A stretch of 50,497 bases of DNA from Bacteroidales bacterium UBA1735 (GTDB taxonomy: Bacteria; Bacteroidota; Bacteroidia; Bacteroidales; Paludibacteraceae), in contig DCID01000021.1 in NCBI GenBank assembly GCA_002315745.1, positions 1 through 50,497 of the forward strand, in the 5' to 3' direction. The translations under genes and the position numbers were made by a program. Within the stretch, counting starts at the first letter, position 1; every line of letters starts with the position of its first letter. Below are positions 46,185 to 50,497 of the stretch, piece after piece. The notes under the pieces were generated by a model. The model did not search any database. It saw only the letters and a list, made by a program, of their open reading frames with translations, and was not told the origin of the DNA.

Positions 46185-49100
46185 ATGTTTATCAACGAAG
46201 TTATACGGCAATGTCAGGAGCATCCCGAGCGCATATGCGTGGTGGATGAGGTGCAGGGACAGATACGGCGCTCGACGTATGGAGATTTCTGGCGCGTAGT
46301 AGAGCAGACAGCCACTTACATGGCGCAACATCAGGTGGCGCCTGGGTCATTCGTGGTCATCTCGCTCCCCAACAGCATGGAGTACCTGGCTATCGAATAC
46401 GGCGTGTGGCTGAGCGGTTGCGCCATAGCCCCCGTTAGTCCGCTGTACCCGAAGGCACGTATTGACTATATCGCTAACCATTGCGAAGCAGCCCTCGTCG
46501 TAGATGAGGCGGTGTTGCAGCAGATACTGGGACAGACCGCTTCGCTGACAGACCGCTTCGCTGAAGGAGTAAGGAGTATGGACCGCTTCGCTGATAGCAG
46601 TCAGATTGCGGCGCTGTTCTATACCTCGGGATCGACAGGTACCCCGAAGGGCGTGATCCATACCTTCGAGACGCTGAGCCACATCGATCAGTTCGATACC
46701 ATCAGCCAGGTGACCCCCGATGACTGCTTTGGACTAGGTTCGCCCATGTCCTTCATCGCGTGCATGTTCACCGTTCCTTACCTGCGATGCGGCGGTAGCA
46801 TACGCTTACTATCCCGCGAGACGATGACCGACGCCGCCAAACTGCAGCATAGTTTAGACCACGATGGCATTACCGGCATCTTCCTGAACCCATCTGCGCT
46901 CAAGCAATTAGACCTCCGTCATAACACGACGCTACAATATGTGATCACAGGCTCGGAGCGTGTCTCACGCTTGCAGTCACAAGCCCACTATAAACTAGTT
47001 TGCCTCTACGGCATGACCGAGAGCGCCGGCATGATATCTACTTTCCCCATTGATCGTGCGTATGAGAACACCCCCATCGGTCAGCCCCTGTCAGACCTTA
47101 CCTTACGGGTGGCAGAGGACGGAGAGATATGCCTACAGGGTCCCTTATCGCCCGGTTACTACAAGGACGAGGAACGTACGGCGCAACTGTGGCAAGACGG
47201 CTGGTTCCATACCGGTGACTTAGGACGGATATTGCCGGACGGTAACCTCGAGTATGTCAACCGCAAGGACTGGATGATCAAGATCAATGGCCAACGCGTA
47301 GAGACCGGTGAGATCAGCAGCGTCATGCAGCAGGTCGAAGGGGTGGTGCAAGCCGTAGCCAAAGGCTTCACTTCAGCTGACGGACACGCGTATATCGTAG
47401 GCTACTATGTCGCCAAAGAGGGTGTGACGGAGGAGACGATACGACGACATCTGAGCGAACATCTGGCTCCCTACATGATGCCCACTTTCTTCGTTCAACT
47501 GGATAATTTCCCCCGCGTCATCACGGGCAAAGTGGATATGAACGCCTTACAGTCGCCTATGGAGATAAATACTGCACGGGAGATTGTTTTACCTGAGAAT
47601 GAGACGCAGGAGCGGCTGTGCTCTGCCTTCGCAACTACATTAGGCATTAGTCCTATCAGCATAGACGACGATTTCTTTGCCTTAGGTGGAGATAGTATTC
47701 GGGTGATGCAGTTGCAGACCCTATGCCCCGAGTGGGGACTGACTACCGATACGATTTATCGGTGTCGAACGCCGCGGAAGATCGCAGCGAGCATCCTAGA
47801 GAACCTAGAAAACCTAGAAAATCTAGAGCGTCTAGAAAATCTAGACTCTCTAGAAAATCAGGTGTCCAACGGACATTATCCTTTGAGCCAGGCACAGATG
47901 GGTATCTACATAGAGTGCATGACCCATCGGGGCGAGGCGCTATATAATAACCCCTTCCTCTTTCGATTGGCTGCTTCGCTGGATCTACAGCGCGTAGCGG
48001 CAGCCGTCGAACAGACCCTACAAGCGCACCCAGGACTATGGGCGAAGATAGAGGTGGACGAGAACGGAATGCCATATCAGCGCCTCGATATAGCAGTAGA
48101 AAGAGTTCTAACCATAGAAAAAATAACCGCGGCACAGTGGGAGCAAGAACGTACCCGATTGGTACAACCCTTTGACCTAATGACCGATCGGCTCTTCCGC
48201 GTCCGACTCATCCAGACAGAGACAGACGCATGGCTCTTCGTTGACCTCCATCATATCGTGTTTGACGGCAGTTCGAACGTCGTCCTGCTCCAAGACTTAG
48301 AGCAAGCCTATCAGGGACAAGACATAGCCCCCGAGGCAGTCACTGCCTTCGATTGGGCACAGCGCGAGCAACACCTCCGTGCTACTGCGACCTTAGACGA
48401 ATGTCGTGAGTGGTACCTTAGCCACTTCTCCGAACCCGACGAAACGACCTTACCCGCGCCCGACCGATTCGAGGACGAGATACAATACAGACGACTGGAG
48501 ATCGATGAGGGCTTGACCGAAGTCGATTTTGATAAGACCGCCGCCCGCTTAGGCGTGACGGGGAACATCCTATCTCTCGCCGCCTTTGGATACATGTTAG
48601 GCGCCTGCAACCACGGACAGTCGTCCGCTTTTGCTACTATCTATAACGGCCGCAAGAGCCTCGATACCGCACGAACAGTCGCGATGATGGTGAAGACCTT
48701 ACCCGTCTATTGCCAATGGCAAGCCCAGACCACCATCGGTGATTACCTACAAGCCGTCAAAGAGCAGATGACTGGCGCTATGGCACATGACCTCTATTCG
48801 TTCGCCGAAGTGTGTGCTAAGACTGCCTACGATAGCCGTATCATCTTCAGTTACCAGGACGAGATGCTCGCGCATAACACCCTCTGTGGCGAAGAGTGCG
48901 AACGCATCGACTTGCAGGATCATGCGACCTCCGAACCGCTGACCGTGCAACTCTATAAACAGCATGGAAAGATGATCGCCCGTGTCGAGTACCGCACGAA
49001 CATGTACACGGAGACCTATCTACGCACCCTCATAGGCTGCTTCTATACGATATTAACTTCCTTCTCACACCTCGATAAACAGCACCTCACGGCAGACCTC

Positions 49101-50497
49101 CGTCTCGTCGATGCAGCCACCGAACAGACCATCATCCAGAACGGGTGGGGTAGGTCGTTGCCTGTTCCTACCAACGAGACCATCGTGGAGGCTGTTCGAC
49201 GCCATGCCCAACAGACGCCTGACGCGGTGGCTGTCGTCGATAGCGAAGGACACTATACCTACGGCGAATTAGACCGCCTGTCCGATGCACTGGCACAACG
49301 ACTCATCGAGATGGGCGTAGGCGAAGAGGATTTTGTGGGACTGATGCTACCGCGTCAACGACTCTTCCCATTGGCGTTCATGGCGGTGTTCAAAGCCGGT
49401 GGTGCCTATGTGCCCATGGATAATGAGTACCCCGTGGATCGCCTGCAATACATGCTCGAAGACTCGCAATCGAAAGTGCTCATCACCACCCGCGCTATCT
49501 ACGAGGATAAACAGTCGCAAGGAGAGATGGGATCAACAGCGGTGCTATTCCTCGACGAAGTTCTAGAGACTCTAGAAACGCTAGACTCTCTAGAAACGCT
49601 AGACCAGAGGCTGCGCCCGGAGAGGTTGGCCTACATGATCTACACCTCCGGTACGACGGGCAAACCCAAGGGCGTGATGATCGAGCACCGGGCATTGAAT
49701 CATTTCATGGCTTGGATGCAGCACGATATGAGTATCACCACCGGCACACGCGTAGCGGAACATGCTAGTTTCAGTTTCGATGCATCCGTGTGCGACCTCA
49801 TGCCTACCTTAGCCGCCGGTGGCGAACTGCATATCCTCTCCGAAGAGTTACGCAAAGAGCCCGAAGCCCTCTACCACTACCTCGCCGATAACCGTATCGA
49901 AGGTATGACCGCGACGACCCAGTTAGGCGCCATGCTCGTGCGCGCATACGACCTGCCACTACGATACATCATCTTAGGTGGCGAGAAACTGTCGGGTACA
50001 TTCAATACGAAAGTGCGTCTCATCAATGGCTACGGGCCTACAGAATTCACCGTATGCTCGTCCTATCAAGTCGTGGATACGGAACATACACCGGAGAACA
50101 TACCTATCGGCAAGGCCGTGCCCAACTCGCTGTCCGCTATTGTGGACGCATTAGGACGCATCCTACCAGTCGGTATAGCCGGCGAACTGGTGCTGATAGG
50201 CGCCCAGATGGCTCGTGGCTATTGGCATCGCGAAGATATAACCGCACAGCGCTTTGCCCCCTGCCGATTTGTAGCCCAGGAACGCATGTACCACACGGGT
50301 GACCTCGTACGCTGGGACGCGTCGGGCGAACTGATCTATATGGGGCGTATCGACACGCAAGTCAAGTTACGCGGTTTCCGTATCGAACTAGGCGAAGTGG
50401 AGAGCACCATGTTACGCTACGAAGGCTTGCAGCAAGCCGTTGTAGCCGTCAAAGAGATAGGTGGCATGCAACACCTATGCGGTTACTATACCGCCGC
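46185..50497 (+). CDS. Non-ribosomal peptide synthetase, A-PCP-C-A..., partial
   Basis: An open frame from the ATG at 46185 to the window end (1437 codons). Domain A1 (about 1-470) has FYTSGSTGTPKGV. PCP1 has FFALGGDSIRVMQ with Ser about 503. Domain C (about 560-960) has HHIVFDG near 688. Domain A2 (about 1000 on) has YTSGTTGKPKGV and SFDASVCDL with the Asp expected for amino-acid binding. In A1 the corresponding place reads PMSFIACMF, without Asp, so A1 may load a non-amino acid. In-frame repeats occur in A1 (46535-46593), after PCP1 (47795-47858) and in A2 (49562-49604). It lies 5 bp after fcl and is probably co-transcribed with it. Confidence 0.9.
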   Translation, partial: MFINEVIRQCQEHPERICVVDEVQGQIRRSTYGDFWRVVEQTATYMAQHQVAPGSFVVISLPNSMEYLAIEYGVWLSGCAIAPVSPLYPKARIDYIANHCEAALVVDEAVLQQILGQTASLTDRFAEGVRSMDRFADSSQIAALFYTSGSTGTPKGVIHTFETLSHIDQFDTISQVTPDDCFGLGSPMSFIACMFTVPYLRCGGSIRLLSRETMTDAAKLQHSLDHDGITGIFLNPSALKQLDLRHNTTLQYVITGSERVSRLQSQAHYKLVCLYGMTESAGMISTFPIDRAYENTPIGQPLSDLTLRVAEDGEICLQGPLSPGYYKDEERTAQLWQDGWFHTGDLGRILPDGNLEYVNRKDWMIKINGQRVETGEISSVMQQVEGVVQAVAKGFTSADGHAYIVGYYVAKEGVTEETIRRHLSEHLAPYMMPTFFVQLDNFPRVITGKVDMNALQSPMEINTAREIVLPENETQERLCSAFATTLGISPISIDDDFFALGGDSIRVMQLQTLCPEWGLTTDTIYRCRTPRKIAASILENLENLENLERLENLDSLENQVSNGHYPLSQAQMGIYIECMTHRGEALYNNPFLFRLAASLDLQRVAAAVEQTLQAHPGLWAKIEVDENGMPYQRLDIAVERVLTIEKITAAQWEQERTRLVQPFDLMTDRLFRVRLIQTETDAWLFVDLHHIVFDGSSNVVLLQDLEQAYQGQDIAPEAVTAFDWAQREQHLRATATLDECREWYLSHFSEPDETTLPAPDRFEDEIQYRRLEIDEGLTEVDFDKTAARLGVTGNILSLAAFGYMLGACNHGQSSAFATIYNGRKSLDTARTVAMMVKTLPVYCQWQAQTTIGDYLQAVKEQMTGAMAHDLYSFAEVCAKTAYDSRIIFSYQDEMLAHNTLCGEECERIDLQDHATSEPLTVQLYKQHGKMIARVEYRTNMYTETYLRTLIGCFYTILTSFSHLDKQHLTADLRLVDAATEQTIIQNGWGRSLPVPTNETIVEAVRRHAQQTPDAVAVVDSEGHYTYGELDRLSDALAQRLIEMGVGEEDFVGLMLPRQRLFPLAFMAVFKAGGAYVPMDNEYPVDRLQYMLEDSQSKVLITTRAIYEDKQSQGEMGSTAVLFLDEVLETLETLDSLETLDQRLRPERLAYMIYTSGTTGKPKGVMIEHRALNHFMAWMQHDMSITTGTRVAEHASFSFDASVCDLMPTLAAGGELHILSEELRKEPEALYHYLADNRIEGMTATTQLGAMLVRAYDLPLRYIILGGEKLSGTFNTKVRLINGYGPTEFTVCSSYQVVDTEHTPENIPIGKAVPNSLSAIVDALGRILPVGIAGELVLIGAQMARGYWHREDITAQRFAPCRFVAQERMYHTGDLVRWDASGELIYMGRIDTQVKLRGFRIELGEVESTMLRYEGLQQAVVAVKEIGGMQHLCGYYTA
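46535..46593. repeat. Three GACCGCTTCGCTGA words inside NRPS domain A1
   Basis: Copies at 46535, 46551 and 46581, encoding TDRFAEG and MDRFADS in frame just before the YTSGSTG motif. The word resembles the complement of GCGAAGCGTCC found in the gaps between 29995 and 32176. Confidence 0.75.
47795..47858. repeat. Nonamer array (CTAGAAAAT type) between PCP1 and the C domain
   Basis: Seven 9-bp units encode Leu-Glu-Asn tripeptides (LENLENLENLERLENLDSLEN). The place is the natural linker between two domains. Confidence 0.9.
49562..49604. repeat. Second nonamer array inside domain A2
   Basis: CTAGAGACT, CTAGAAACG, CTAGACTCT and CTAGAAACG units encode LETLETLDSLETLD in frame, shortly before the YTSGTTG motif. 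Confidence 0.88.

Noticed and set aside
46140..50360. Several minus-strand frames in the NRPS region
   Set aside because: They are complementary to a continuous NRPS frame with all core motifs.

Overview
The window reads as a piece of a Bacteroidales (Bacteroidota) chromosome. Genes carry no clear Shine-Dalgarno sites. Seven promoters match the family's pattern of TTTG, about 19-20 nt, then TAnnTTTG (5657-5688, 20332-20361, 28920-28951, 36226-36257, 39305-39336, 40673-40704, 40770-40801). The gene families are typical of the order (DUF5675, DUF4248-like, FdtA/B/C, RhuM, AbiE, gmd-fcl). No rRNA, tRNA or CRISPR array was seen.

Layout. 1-4730: a minus-strand block of replication- and phage-type genes (XRE regulator with an apparent operator, winged-helix protein, four 22-bp palindromic iterons, DnaB helicase, small conserved proteins, a DUF5675 protein). 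4730-5700: terminators, a folded non-coding region with inverted ends, and a 37-codon hydrophobic peptide. 5706-6588: a DUF1016 nuclease gene that has lost its catalytic domain. 6737-46179: a long plus-strand surface-polysaccharide locus. It begins with dTDP-3-amino-3,6-dideoxyhexose genes (three fdtA, two fdtC, one fdtB). Glycosyltransferases, acyltransferases, a pyruvyltransferase-like protein and a multi-pass membrane protein follow, then ACP/SDR/KASIII/deacetylase genes, wecB, a sugar kinase and GDP-fucose synthesis (gmd, fcl). 46185-end: an A-PCP-C-A non-ribosomal peptide synthetase that runs off the window.

Defence and selfish genes sit inside this locus. There are two Septu-like ATPase/HNH pairs (10672-12722 and 17272-20249), an ABC-type ATPase with a degenerate P-loop (12760-14961), RhuM, a DUF4143 ATPase, an AbiEi/AbiEii toxin-antitoxin pair, a REP-associated transposase remnant and two DUF559 endonuclease-like cassettes. 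Some joints carry copies of neighbouring gene ends, for example an fdtA 3' remnant at 14993-15088 and patchwork joints at 40599-40681 and 42230-42299.

The most unusual signal is the density of short repeats inside and just after genes. GC-rich palindromes lie in frame inside fdtB, gmd, a FemAB-like gene and the fcl start. In fdtB a whole DUF559 domain lies between palindromes within one uninterrupted reading frame. Tandem arrays with units of 6 bp (GTTGTG type), 7 bp (CTCTAAA and GTGGACA types), 9 bp (CTAGAAAAT type) and 11 bp occur across the window. Arrays inside genes mostly have unit or total lengths that keep the frame, and several repeats supply the stop codon of the gene before them. 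This looks like a genome under continuous colonisation by small repeats and by a DUF559 element able to live inside open genes.
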